64,000 nucleotides of DNA from Selaginella moellendorffii (Eukaryota; Streptophyta; Lycopodiopsida; Selaginellales; Selaginellaceae): assembly GCF_000143415.4 (NCBI RefSeq), contig NW_003314261.1, forward strand, positions 3,898,880 through 3,962,879, written 5' to 3'. Position 1 is the stretch's first letter, and every line of letters begins with the position of its first letter. Shown in pieces: positions 51,319-62,626 of this stretch. The notes beneath the pieces are model-generated. The model was not told the DNA's origin, did no database searches, and was given only the letters and a program-made list of their open reading frames with translations. Both the position numbers and the translations under genes were made by a program.

Positions 51319-52200
51319 ATGTTTTATATTGTGTATCTTCCCAGGCAAAGCAAAAGAAGGAAGTTTAAGCAAAATAAAGTTATGCTTAAATTTAAGTCTA
51401 AAGAAAAAAGACCTAACTTAAACAATCATTACAGTGGGTCAGAGGTTATCAGACATACANNNNNNNNNNNNNNNNNNNNNNNNNNNNNNNNNNNNNNNNN
51501 NNNNNNNNNNNNNNNNNNNNNNNNNNNNNNNNNNNNNNNNNNNNNNNNNNNNNNNNNNNTTGTTTCTAATGGCTATAGAGATTATAATTGTATTCCACTT
51601 CCTCCTAATTATGAATTTGCTCTAGATTATTTAGGAGAAACATTTAGACAAATTATTACTAGTTTGTAGCTTATCATGCATGTCTGTATGGTTTAGGAAA
51701 AATTAGCTACAGTATATCAATATTTTGCTATAGATTATATTGTTATGAGAGATCCTAGATGAAAATGAAGAATATCCCATTCTAGAATATTCCAAAGGTT
51801 TACCTGATGATTATGATCCACCAGCTAATATTCTAAACTTTGATATTGATATTTCATATTGTTTATTATATTGAATACAATTAATAAATGGACATAAAAA
51901 ATTTTTTGGTACTCATTTAATTAATGGTAATAGTTTAGCTTCAATAAATAATATATATAGAGAAACTCTAAATAATTGTAATTTAGAAGTAAAAAATATA
52001 AATAATACCAAGTTACAAATTTTATAGTCTTCAGACATTTTAAGGTATGGTTTTTTATGTTATCTTCATATTCAGCTTGATGGTCATTTGCTAAGTGAAA
52101 ATATAATTTAGAAAAATAACTATAATTCTAAGAAAATAATATGGACTAACCAAGAAAAGTTTTAAAAAGCCAAAGTTTATACTTCTATAATTTTATATTG
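51319..52200 (+). pseudogene. Bulb-lectin-like pseudogene, interrupted by an assembly gap
   Basis: Right of the gap the plus strand reads SNGYRDYNCIPLPPNYEFAL and LDYLGETFRQIITSL, then stops. After frame breaks a second piece (about 51895-52170) reads INGNSLASINNIYRETLNNC and, after a stop, YGFLCYLHIQLDGHLLSEN ... KIIWTNQ. The order NGxSLxS, NNCNL, LQLDG, IW resembles the lectin blades of the 1209-2072 gene, and base composition is equally AT-rich. Several in-frame stops mark it as dead. A further related scrap (SDYNFLEIPNNYEFWIG) is at about 52380-52430. Confidence 0.45.
51460..51559. other. Assembly gap (100 N)
   Basis: Exactly 100 N, the usual placeholder for a gap of unknown size. Order and distance of sequence on its two sides are therefore less certain. 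Confidence 1.
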
Positions 52201-54548
52201 ATTTTTACTATGTTATATAAAGAATGATATTGTATACTTAAAACTTATGAATGAGTACAATCTCTCTGTAGTTGTACTAGTTAAATAAATAAAGCAAATA
52301 ATATGAGTTATTAGTCAATGGGATTGGAGTGTATAGATGAAAGCACAAGGTGTCCAAAGATTAATATGTCCAAGGGAAGTGATTATAATTTTTTAGAAAT
52401 TCCAAATAACTATGAATTTTGGATTGGGAGAGAAAAACAGAGTATGAGTGGAGGAGAGTGGTGCATATAAATTTTATTGAAAAAGATTAGCAATTTAATA
52501 GAGTAGGCTAGTCATTTATGGCAGCCTAACAAATCTAGGGGACTTTTCTAGGTTGAGCATAGATCTAAGATAAGGATTGATAAAAAATTTTGTCAATGCA
52601 AATTCTAAGGATTTTGCTAGCACAAATTTACTATTGCTACATTATATCCCTTGGCCACCACAACCCACCATATTGGGTTTGCTTTATTGCAAAAAAAAAA
52701 AAGATTGCAATAATTGCAATAATTAAAAAACATTAAGCATTACCTCTTCTAAGACTTTATTTTTTATCTCTATTATGCAATATGATTGAGCTGTCCTTTA
52801 TAAAAGAAGATAACTGGAATGTACTTAGTTAAGACTTCTCTTGCTTGTGCTTTGTCATTTATTGTCTCTTTCAAAAAATCTATTTTTATTTTTTATTTTC
52901 TTCTTTCTAATTATATCATGATATCATAGGACATAGTCCAATATATCAGGCCTCATTTACATCTAACACCTTATATCATCATGTATAATAATAAAAAGGA
53001 GTTGCCAAACTTTTTAAGTTGTTAGATCTAGCCATTGGCAGCTGTCAAATGGAAGGGTAACTGTCAAAAAAGTTATTTCTTTAACCATGTCTTATTGAAA
53101 TATTTTGATAAGGTTTTGTCTTGGCCAATAATTATCTTGCATAACTTATATATTTTTGGGTGTTACAAAAGAAGAAGAAAATATGACATGTATGACATGC
53201 ACTTAGGTGAGAATCAAAACGGAGTTACTCACTTCCTTAATTCCATTCCTACTAAGCAGGGCCACTCCCTCAATTCTGGATGAGATAATATGTGGATCAA
53301 ACAAACTTTGCTCACTACACAGCTTATGCTAGGCAATGTCTAGTCCTTCTATATTTAAAATAGTAAAATATCTAATAAAATATTCCTCTAGATTCTATTA
53401 AGATGAATAATAGGATCGCAAATTCCAAGCAAGTGTTCTTCTCTATTAGCACAACAATTCTTGTAAATCTTTCTCTCATGTGCCACTTATATTGAATGTT
53501 GTGCAAGAGTGACATGGAGAAGGTAAAGTAGCAAGCCTAGTGCTTTTGGATGCACAGATCAAGGTGAGGATCAAGGTAAATCTCTCTCTTTCTCCTTTCT
53601 GCCCTAATGGCTTGAATGCTTTGTAGTTTGCTTTTTTGTCATAGCTTTGATCGTCACTAAGATTCAAAGTTTAGAGCAACAAGAATGGCCATCACAAAGC
53701 AGCACATTGGGATGCTCCCAATGCCACAATCCTCATATTTCAACAGCTTTGGCAGCCATAGCTCCAAGCACTTCCATTCACTCCTAGAGGCCATCAAGGT
53801 TCTCAAATTTTTCTCTTCCATGATATGTGGTTTCCAAGTGTGACATGTATCTCTCGTATGTCTCTGAGTCCAGCTGCTTAAACTTGTCCAACAATGTGCT
53901 ATCCAAGTGTAAAGTGAGCTTTTGATAGCTCAAACATTCACAATGGTGTGACATTGTTTGTTTTGGCAGCTCAAGCAAGCAAATTGTTGAGGAGTGGGAT
54001 GTTCCTTGCCTTTTGACTTTGGTGTTCCCTTGCCCCTGAATGCAATCAATAGCAAAAAATGCAGGTTGTGTGCCTTTTTTCTTTTATTTTTTTTTTTCAT
54101 TTCTATGGGTGGCCTTTAATCTGGGCTTTGCAATGATAATCTCATAAGCATGGACCTACTAGACCATTTCATATGAACCAAGGTGCCATTGCGAAAGTCC
54201 AATCACTTGAGTTTGATACAATTGTTACCCACACTGTTGGATTCACTAACTATATCCTCTTCTCCAAGTATACTTTTCCCTTCAAGTGTTTCCCTTGTTC
54301 TCTAACAGTGACTACTTTGAGATCAATATAAACCTTTAGAAATGGATTTTACCATTTGAGCTCCATTATTAATCCCACTTACAGCAATGTTACCTTTGAT
54401 TTTAGATGGCAAGCCCTACAATCCATTCACAAGTATTATATGCCATGATGTCAAAATGATTGAGAGCTTTGAGGTAGATGGCTTTGCTCATTCCTTTCCA
54501 GGATCACCATCTCAAAAAAACCATCTATAATGTGCATGTGGCTTATAG
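52201..54548. other. AT-rich repeat desert without supported gene
   Basis: Contains an A12 run near 52690 and scattered protein-like minus-strand codons at 53784-53978 (LDSETYERYMSHLETTYHGR) that may be an old transposon fragment. Nothing can be named. Confidence 0.4.
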
Positions 54549-54740
54549 TGATTTACTATAGGATAACCACGAAGCAGAATCTAAACCTTCTATATGCCAC
54601 ATGTTATATGGTAAGTGCCATATGCCATGTGTTTAAGGAAAGTGGAGTAGAACCCCAAGTTTCAAAGCCTTGAGCCATTAAATGAAGGAATGGAACTAAA
54701 CTCTTAAATATGAAATTAAAGAGCAAGGGAACAAAAGTAT
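54549..54740. repeat. Dispersed hairpin-headed repeat, copy A
   Basis: Starts with a small hairpin TATAGT-GATTT-ACTATA (54545-54561) and continues with CACGAAGCAGAATCTAAACC and ATGCCACATG motifs. It matches copy B at 62197-62361 in the same orientation; this copy has lost many C and G positions. Confidence 0.6.
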
Positions 54741-55059
54741 AAAGTGACTTTTGAGCATTTAACTCAAGGAGTGAAAAGACAAGAGCACATAGCGACATAG
54801 GAACGATCATAGAATGTCAAACATCCCAAAGTCAAAACCATTATACAAAATGGAGTTAAACAAAGTCTGGCACTATTTTAGCATATCAGTAGCCTAATGC
54901 AAAGATATAAGTACTTCATTAGTTAGCATAGTGTTGAACTTAGGCTTACATCTAAGTTAGATATAGAACAAAGACAGGCACACAAATGGGAGTTAATCTA
55001 TTCCTTAGGCTAGTTAGCTATGGCCAATCTACCCATTATCCTTATTATACATTTAGAAA

Positions 55060-55089
55060 CCCCCCCCCCCCCCCCCCCCCTCCCCCCCT
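55060..55089. repeat. Poly-C tract
   Basis: C21, then T, C7 and TC, in otherwise AT-rich DNA. Its length is unreliable in sequencing. Confidence 0.9.
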
Positions 55090-56154
55090 CTTGAGGAACA
55101 CACTGTTTGAGCTTTCAACTTTAGTTACCCTTAAAACTAAGAGTTAGTCTCTAGGATAAGCTTCAAACTTATTAAATATGGAATGGCGCTAGAATGCAAA
55201 TTTGGATACCGAAATAACACCATTGTGTTTAGAACAATCTTTACATTTTGTAGATATGCTAAATTAGCAAATCTAGACACTTTCCATTTAGTATTAGAGC
55301 GGGTGAGTCTTAATGAGTACTATCCAATGAGATTAGGCAATTAGTCTCGTTGTATATGTAGAAATAAAAATGATGATCTGAGTAGGTACACATTTGAGTG
55401 CTATGACTTCACATTTGTTCCTTAGGTATAGATTTTATTACCTTTTGAACCATATTATGTGAGCTTGTGCTTGGGCTTATAAGATGGATTGAGATGTATC
55501 GTTTACATGAGTTTGCACTTGGGCTTATGAGTGAGGCATATTAACAACTCAAGATTACATTTTGAGTTGGCAGGATTAATGTTAACCTATCGGTGTTTTT
55601 ATGAGTTGTTCCATATATCGTGGGTAAAAATAAACTTTCCTTGGGTTTGTTATGAGTGGCAAATAAACTAATCCATAGCTATTTAGTATTGCACTAGTGG
55701 ATCCTTCTTAAGAATGATTATAAGTGAATCAATCAAGACTATAGGGATTAGTCTTTTAGTTCAAATAATCATTGACATGATCTTTTATAAACTTTTCTAG
55801 AATTAGACTGATGGCAATGTGAATGCAAACTTGAGGTTTAGTCAAAGTTGAGACCGAAAAGAGAGTTATCAGGGATGAAGGATCAAATACATAAATCATT
55901 TTCTCTTCTTAGAGAGATGATTTATAACAAGGTGATCTCATTGTTTGTGTTCACATCATATAGTTGAGAGTCCCTAACTTGATGCATGTTAGGTATGATG
56001 GTTTTATAAATAGTGAGTTGTGGGATTGGGAAGTGATGAAGTGTTAAACCATTTTACTTGGACTTGCTATTGAAGGTTTGGGTTACAATGCTCCTTTTTT
56101 TTTGGAGAACTTATCTATTGTTCCTTGAATAGCTTGGTGTTGAATTAATTTTGA

Positions 56155-56825
56155 GTTTGGTCAAATTGAGAATGATATGAATTTATCTATATTGTGAATA
56201 AAGTTGGTGGTGTTTAATGTTGTAAATCTCTATTAATGGGTGTAGCATTTATGTTGCATTTTATCAAATAAAGTTAGCATTTGATACTCACATAAACCTT
56301 TGAAGTAATGACATAGGCAATGCTCATGGTATTGCTCTATTGATGAATAAGTCATTGTGATACTTATATTATATATCCATATGATAGTGAGCAATGTGTT
56401 TACAAAGTTTCTTAGTCAAACAAATTAATCCTAAAGTGGTTGATAGTGAAGTTAGTTTACTTACAAGTAGCATCGAAATAGCTTTGATTTGGTTCTCAAT
56501 AGTGATCCATTATCTTAAGCTTAAATTAGTACTTTTGTTCCTTTAGAGTTGGCCCATTAAGATTTTGGAAAGGGTTATAGCATTCACTTATTATAATTTG
56601 TTGGTAAATTTGTTAGCACTTGGAATAAATTGTCAGACGGAGAAAGTGTGTAGTTGAAAACACTTATATTAATAGAAATGATATTGTTATTTCAACTAAT
56701 GAGGAAGTTTTCCTTAAAGTTTGATTTTTCATGTCATTTTTCATGTTAATATTTTTGCTTCATACTATATTTTAAAGGTGATTGAAGAAGAGTATTAGTG
56801 CAATATGGGTATCCAAAAATATAGT
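56155..56825. repeat. Large inverted repeat, left arm, outer part
   Basis: The reverse complement of this segment aligns with 63340-64000: both read GCACTAA(T/C)ACTCTTCTTCAA, CCAAGTGCTAACAAAT, AATTTAAGCTTA(A/G)(G/C)ATAATGGA, TAAACACATTGCTCA and AATAGAGATTTACAACAT in the same order. The arm was split by the Ty3 element at 56826 and resumes at 61712. The match is still present at the window edge, so the arm probably extends beyond. Confidence 0.85.
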
Positions 56826-57000
56826 TGTGAGTGCATGGAATATGGAAAGGGAATACAGAAATGTGCATATCAATTAGCCCAAAAACCCTAGCTTATATAC
56901 AGGAGCGAGTGGTCCAAATTGAAACCAATCCGACGGCTACCAAAATCTCACTACGCTAATATTAGTATATGGCATTGTAGCTGTACACTTGGCCCTCATA
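56826..57000 (-). repeat. 3' LTR of the Ty3 element
   Basis: 175 bp. The ancestral CpG and CHG cytosines have changed to T (or G to A) more often here than in the other LTR, about six against two changes, judged with the solo LTR as third sequence. Confidence 0.93.
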
Positions 57001-57018
57001 TCATCCCCTCCTCTCGGA
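57001..57018 (-). other. Polypurine tract of the Ty3 element
   Basis: On the minus strand CCGAGAGGAGGGGATGA directly precedes the 3' LTR, where plus-strand DNA synthesis would be primed. Confidence 0.7.
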
Positions 57019-57029
57019 ATAATGGAAGA

Positions 57030-60000
57030 CTATAAGGGTTCTCTTGTAGATGGGCCGGGATCTAGAGGAACATCAGGAGAAGGCATCGGCGGGTCTGTAG
57101 ATGGTATTAACCGCTCCTAATCCCTTTGTATGAAGTGTTTCAACTGCTGCATATGCACAATCTCTGGAGGATCAGCCTGCTGGACGTTATGCCGAACCTC
57201 ATAAACTTGTGGTCCAACTTGCTGCAACACCTGATACGGTCCTTTCCACTGTGCAAGGAGCCCCTTAGATAAACCACGTACCGTAAGATGGGGAAAACAG
57301 ACTAACACCAAATCATCCACTTTGTACTCCGCAGGTGGACGATGATGGGAGTTGTAGCACGGTTGTTATCTCACTTGTACGCGGCCTAAGTGTTCGGCAG
57401 ACTCCGCTCGGACAAGTGGAAGAATGCTTGTCAAATATTGATCCCATGACCTAGCATCCGCCGCTTGTGGCAATCGCGAAGGTAAACCCAGCTCCGTTAG
57501 TAATATTGGATCATGACCATATAGGAGTTTATATGGTGAAGCACCAACAGAACTCTACACCCTAGTGACATATGCATACCGAAGAAACGGCAAATAACCA
57601 TCCCAATCCAAATGCTGAAAGTTCACATACTTTGCAATCATCCCCTTGAATGTCCGAACGAGCCGTTCCACCAGACCATCTGATTGTGGATGATAAGCAC
57701 TCGTGAAAGTGTGGCGAATCCCTAACTAAGACGTCAAAACATGAAATACCTTAGCCATAAATGCGGGACCATTATTCGAAAGAATCCGCTCTGGACAAGA
57801 ATGCTGGAACACCACTCGATTTAGGAGGAAGTATCCAACCGCAGTTGCAGAGGCGCTAGCAAGAGCACCAACTTCCACCCAACGAGTCAAATAGTCAGAA
57901 GCAATAATAACATACTCATTGCCAGCAGTCAACCGTGGAAAAAGTCCCATAAGATCAAACGCCACCAACTCAAACAGACGGGAAACTACAATTGACTCCA
58001 ACCGTCCTTCTGCAGCCCGACGGGGAGTATTACGAGCTTGGCACCAAACGCAGCTACGCACATACCGGATAATATCACGTCGCATCTCCGGCTAATAGAA
58101 AGACCTGCGTAGCTTCTCAATTACACGACAATGTCCTATATGCCCACCTAGAACAGGAGAATCATGGTAGGCATGGAGAAACTGTGGAATAAAGATAGAA
58201 GGCACCACCAGCCGTAAATGATCATCAGGATCTGTCCCCACAAAATAAAGAAGGCCATTTTCAAGACGATATTGAGAATGTAAATGCCGGAAAGGCAAGT
58301 CATCAGCAAGTGATGAAGGGTTCTCAAACCCATCTTGAAGCCTTCGAATCCATGGCTCAATCTTTTGAGCCTCACGAACCTCATCAAGCGAAGGTAGATC
58401 TTGCTCGGCACCTTGTGGACACTGAACATCAAGTACAATAACCACTGATGGCATAGAATCCTCGTCTAGAAAATCCACAGATGTTGGAATGACAGGCTCG
58501 TCAGAAACATGAGAAAAGAGTGAAGATGGAAGAGGAGCTCGAGAAAGGGCATCAGCATTAGCCATAGAACTCCCTGGGCGGTGAACAACATCAAAATCAT
58601 ATATTTGAAGCTTCAAAGCCCACCGAGCAGAACGACCAACCAGGTTCTTTCGCTTTAATAACGAAGTAACAGCAGCATGGTCACCTTCAAGTAACGTCCG
58701 AGAACCATGTAGATATGCATGAAGTTTCTCGAAACCCCAGACTGCTGCTAAACACTCCTTCTCTGTCATGGAGTAGTTCATCTCCACTGGTTGTAATGTA
58801 CGGCTTATATATGCAATGGGATGGCACTGACCAGGCACACTCGAGCTCTCTTGCATTAACACACCTCCAAGACCAATGTCAGAAGCATCCACGCACAAAA
58901 TAAAAGGTCGAGTGTAGTTAGGATATGCCAAAACCGGAGGAGTTGTCAATAACTCTTTGAGATCCTCGAATGCCCGCTCACAATCTAGAGACCAAATGAA
59001 AGACGATGTTGATGACTTCAGCAACACTCGCAATGATGCAGTGCGATCAGAAAGATGATCCACAAAACGCCCGAGATACTGCACCTTGCCCAAGAAGCGC
59101 TGCACATCATTCACACACTTCGGAGTAGGGAACTTTAGAACAGCCACAAGTTTGTCAGGATCAACTTGCAAACCCTCACGAGAAATACGGTACCCAAGAT
59201 AAGTTGTGTCCTTGGATCCAAACACGCACTTCGACCGCTTCAGCTTTAAACCAACGTCACGTAGCCGATCCAACACTTTATAAACATCCCGAACGTGCTC
59301 CTCCCATGTCCCCTCCGAGTGGATCAAGACATCATCAATGAAGTCAGTAGTCACCTCCGGCATATCGCAAAGAACCTCGTCCATCATCCGTTGAAAAGTT
59401 GCTGGAGCATTGTTCAAACCAAATGGCATCACCAAGAACTCATACAAACCAAATGGTGTACTAAAAGCAATCTTAGGAATATCTTCTTCGGCCATCGGTA
59501 CTTGCCAGTACCCAGAAGCAAGATCTAGCTTGGTGAACCAACGACTTTGCTCGAGACGATCCAAGAGATCAGCAGTGTGAGGAAGAGGGTACACATTCGA
59601 GATCGTTACGTCGTTTAACGGACGATAGTCAATGCAGAAACGAATACTCCCATCAGGCTTTGTCACAAGATGAGGTTCACATGCCCAAGGACTCCGCGAC
59701 TTTCGAATAACACCCTTCTCCAACATCTCCTTGACATTTGCACATAAAATTTTGATCTCCTTTGGTGACCGACGACGAATAGGAACCTTGATTGGACGAG
59801 CATCCCTAGTTGGAATTGGATGACGTGTGGCAATCTTGGCTCCAGATGATAGGTCAAAGTCAAAGAGATCAGAATACTCCTTCATGAGCCAGTCAACGAC
59901 TGCAACACAAAGATCGTCAGAGGGATCGGAAAAGGGAAGAGCAGAATAAGATGGAAACACAGGAGGAAAGAGTGGGGAAACAAAAGTAATGGAAGGAGAG

Positions 60001-60632
60001 GTAGAAGTAGAGGGACGAAGAGGTACGGAAATGAGAGGAATAGATGAAACATAAGGAAGTATAAGATAAGGGGGAGAAGCCTCAAAGTCACATTTGGCAT
60101 GATTGCGCTGCAACCAATCCATACCAAGAATGAGGTCAAAAGCTTGACTCGGCACCACCTGCAACGACTGCAACTCAAGCTCGAGATCGCCCACACGCAC
60201 AACCAGATCTGCCTCATCCCGTGCACATGCATGTGTAAGGCCATTGCCATAAAGAATGAAAACTAGTTCCGCCGCACGACGCAAGTGTAGACGACAACGT
60301 GTGGCAACAAGTCAAGCAATAGAAGATAAACTCGAACCTGTATCCACCAACATGGAGAGAATAATAGGAGACCTCTTGTTATAAAGACGAGCTTGGAAAG
60401 TAAACACTGGATGAACTGGTGCCCAGTGAACCCCTTGATGATACTCCCGAAAGAAAGATGGAGGGGTCACTGACTTATTCGCACAAGGTCCCTCCATTAC
60501 TCGCGTGACTCCTCGTTTCTCAGATGCATCTCGGAGTCCAAACCTTCCATTGCAGCAGCACCAACGGGACGTTGTTGACGCCAAGGTCTCCACCCAGGAA
60601 ATGGAGGTTGCCAATCCGGAAAATGCCGACAA
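57030..60632 (-). pseudogene. pol: Ty3 pol: protease, reverse transcriptase, RNase H, integrase, with six nonsense changes
   Basis: One reading frame runs without frameshift from 60632 to a natural stop at 57030-57032. Protease: LVDTGSSLSS. Reverse transcriptase: CIDYRPLNDVTISNVYPLPH, FTKLDLASGYWQVPM, FIDDVLIHSEG (active-site FIDD). RNase H: FILCVDASDIGLGGVLMQES. Integrase: zinc region ending GGHIGHCRVIEKLRRSFY, first Asp in VAFDLMGLFPR, SNNGPAF where the second catalytic Asp is now Asn, and GLVERLVRTFKG with the Glu; SH3-like end KVDDLVLVCFPHL. Internal stops at 60312, 58092, 57726, 57555, 57366 and 57117 all fit single C-to-T or G-to-A changes. It cannot encode an active polyprotein. Confidence 0.93.
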
Positions 60633-61246
60633 TGCTGATAAGTATGACCAACTTCATCACATACCCAGCAGCAAATATCACGGCCACGACCACGTCCTCG
60701 CCCTTGACCTTGGACTCGAGCAGTAGCAGCATCAACCTCCATTGGAATAGGACCATCACCCACAGGAAGTGGAGCTGAAGGACGTGTAGCGAGAAGTGGA
60801 AGAGGCGACATCTCATAACATTGTGCCAAGCGAAGAGCATCGTCAAGGGTGGCGGGAGCAAGTGCATGCACAAGTCCGACAACATCTTGACGAAGTGCTG
60901 GCCACAACATTCCTAGCTTGATCCGCTCTGACATATTTGGTTCCACACGAAGCAAAAGACTTCGGAAACAAACACCAAATTGCATCACTGACTCAGATGG
61001 CCCTTGGCAAAGACGATGCAATTGTTGGAAAGTATCATCATAGTCATCGGCATGTCCGAAGGCGCATTTGAAGACATCTGGAAGAACACTCCAATCCTCG
61101 CAAGTGGCTGCTCCCAAACCATTGTACCACTGCAACGTTGTCCCTTGGAGACACGTGGGAAACTCATGCAAACGTCGAACATCATCCCAAGAATGATATG
61201 TGGCAATCACCGTAAAGTGATCGAACCAATGGTTTGATTCGAGCAT
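60497..61246 (-). CDS. gag: Ty3 gag, open frame with CCHC zinc knuckle
   Basis: Open from ATG 61246 for 249 residues: capsid-like WFDHFTVIATYHSWDDVRRL, LQGTTLQWYNGLGAATCEDW, then the nucleocapsid knuckle CWVCDEVGHTYQHC (C-x2-C-x4-H-x4-C). It overlaps the start of pol by 136 nt in a different frame, so the parent may have used a frameshift. The first codons upstream (EQQLVQLLDARIKPLV) are in another frame, suggesting a small indel near the gag start. Confidence 0.8.
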   Translation of the reverse strand: MLESNHWFDHFTVIATYHSWDDVRRLHEFPTCLQGTTLQWYNGLGAATCEDWSVLPDVFKCAFGHADDYDDTFQQLHRLCQGPSESVMQFGVCFRSLLLRVEPNMSERIKLGMLWPALRQDVVGLVHALAPATLDDALRLAQCYEMSPLPLLATRPSAPLPVGDGPIPMEVDAATARVQGQGRGRGRGRDICCWVCDEVGHTYQHCRHFPDWQPPFPGWRPWRQQRPVGAAAMEGLDSEMHLRNEESRE

Positions 61247-61517
61247 CAAGCAATTGTACCAATTGCTGCTCCAGAGTCAAAGGAGGAGATTGTTGATCTG
61301 CTATGGAGACGAATGAAAAAGAAAGAGCAAAAGAAGAGAAACGACAAAAAGCTAGAAGGAAATGGTAGATCTAGACAATGCAAAAAGCTAGATCTAAACC
61401 AAAATCCTAAAGGAAAGAACAAAAGAAAGGAAATGGAAAAAGCTAGATCTAGACAATGCAAAAGCTAGATCTAAACTAAAATCCCAAATCCAAGTACTCC
61501 CCAGGGACAATCAAAGG

Positions 61518-61535
61518 TGCCCCTCAACTCCACCA
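61518..61535 (-). other. Primer-binding site of the Ty3 element
   Basis: On the minus strand, one base inside the 5' LTR, the sequence is TGGTGGAGTTGAGGGGCA, which would pair with a tRNA ending CCCCTCAACTCCACCA. It does not match the initiator-Met site (TGGTATCAGAGC) common in plants. Confidence 0.6.
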
Positions 61536-61536
61536 A

Positions 61537-61711
61537 TGTGAGTGCATGGAATATGGAAAGGGAATACAGAAATGTGCATATCAATTAGCCCAAAAACCCT
61601 AGCTTATATACAGGAGCGAGTGGTCCGAATTGAAACCAATCCGACGGCTACCAAAATCCCACTACACTAATATTAGTATACGGCATCGTAGTCGTACACT
61701 TGGCCCTCACA
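61537..61711 (-). repeat. 5' LTR of the Ty3 element, with TATA box
   Basis: 175 bp. On the minus strand TATATAAGCT (about 61601-61610) is a good TATA box for the element's transcript. Confidence 0.93.
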
Positions 61712-62068
61712 TAGTCTTTATAATTAAATCATAGGTATTCATTTGCATTTTACAAATGTTGACTTTTGGGGATAACGCAATTAAGTTGGATAAGGTCTGA
61801 AGTTGGTGTAAAAAAGTGGACATTACACTTTTCTAGGAAAGTGACCATTATGCATTTCTACTGTATCCTTATGTTTGGTAGTAAATTGCACCTTGCATTT
61901 TAATAAACTTTATGAGAGTAGTGCTCTCATTGATCTAAACTTGGTCTTAGTAGTTTTACACTTTGGTTGAGGATAGTGATGTCCAACTTAGTTGTTTGTG
62001 GTTGATGTGTTAATATCTATATTATAACTTTGTTTATGAGGAGGTTGTGTACTAATAAAAATCATGGT
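61712..62068. repeat. Large inverted repeat, left arm, inner part
   Basis: Continues the arm after the Ty3 insertion. Its reverse complement aligns with 62627-62960 and about 63285-63320 (GTACACAACCTCCTCATA, TAAGTTGGACATCACTATCC, ATGCAAGGTGCAA, CCCCAAAAGTCAACAT). The right arm has ~300 bp here that the left arm lacks. Confidence 0.85.
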
Positions 62069-62196
62069 ACAACCTATAATATTCTTCTCAACACATCTAA
62101 AAGCCAAACTTCATAACGCAAAAGCTAATGAACTTTTTCTAGAGTTATGTCCTTGGCAGTAGTCTAAATTAGAGTATGTGTCTTCGGGTACCCTTT

Positions 62197-62361
62197 ATCC
62201 TATGGTGATTTACCATAGGATACCACCACGAAGCGGAACCTAAACCCTCTTTCTGCCACGTGACAAATGCCACATGTCATATGCCACGTGTCCAAAGGAA
62301 CGTGGTGTGGAACCCGAGGTTCAAGGCCTTGGGCCACTGAACGAAGGAACGGTGCCAAACT
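62197..62361. repeat. Dispersed hairpin-headed repeat, copy B, with three 14-bp ACGTG units
   Basis: Begins with a perfect 10-bp stem ATCCTATGGT / ACCATAGGAT around a GATTT loop (62197-62221). Three 14-bp units TGCCAC(G/A)TG... follow at 62254-62295. It lies in the spacer of the large inverted repeat and matches copy A at 54549-54740. Confidence 0.65.
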
Positions 62362-62436
62362 CCCAAGCAACTTCGTAAACACATTGCTCATTATCGTATG
62401 GATATGATATAAATATCACAATGAATTGATCATCAA
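62362..62436. repeat. 75-bp direct repeat, copy 1 (spacer)
   Basis: Matches 63748-63822 with one difference in 75 bp (CTTCG vs CTTCA), far closer than the two palindrome arms to each other. Confidence 0.9.
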
Positions 62437-62626
62437 GTCATATACTTGTCCAACATAAACGTAATACCTCAAGCACGAGATAAAGGTTCATGGACAGGCA
62501 TGAACTAAATGACTATTCGAATCCAACTCATCTGCAATAAACTTACCAATACGTCTAGCCAATAGCTTTGAGCATGCCTTGAAGAGGCTAACTATGCATG
62601 ATTAACACTTAATTGAAACTAAAGTG

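Larger units (their letters stand above)
56826..61711 (-). mobile_element. Ty3/Gypsy-type LTR retrotransposon, complete but decayed (4,886 bp)
   Basis: Two 175-bp LTRs (56826-57000 and 61537-61711), both starting TGTGAG and ending CTCA(C/T)A, are flanked by 4-bp repeats TAGT (56822-56825 and 61712-61715). On the minus strand the order is LTR, primer site, gag, protease, reverse transcriptase, RNase H, integrase, polypurine tract, LTR, the Ty3 order. There is no chromodomain. LTRs differ at eight positions, all transitions. It is the only full copy in the window; a solo LTR of the same family is at 12248-12420. It inserted into the left arm of an inverted repeat. Confidence 0.95.

Noticed and set aside
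53784-53978. Minus-strand 64-codon frame that looks protein-like
   Set aside because: No family recognised and flanked by stops; possibly an old transposon piece, noted only in the region entry.
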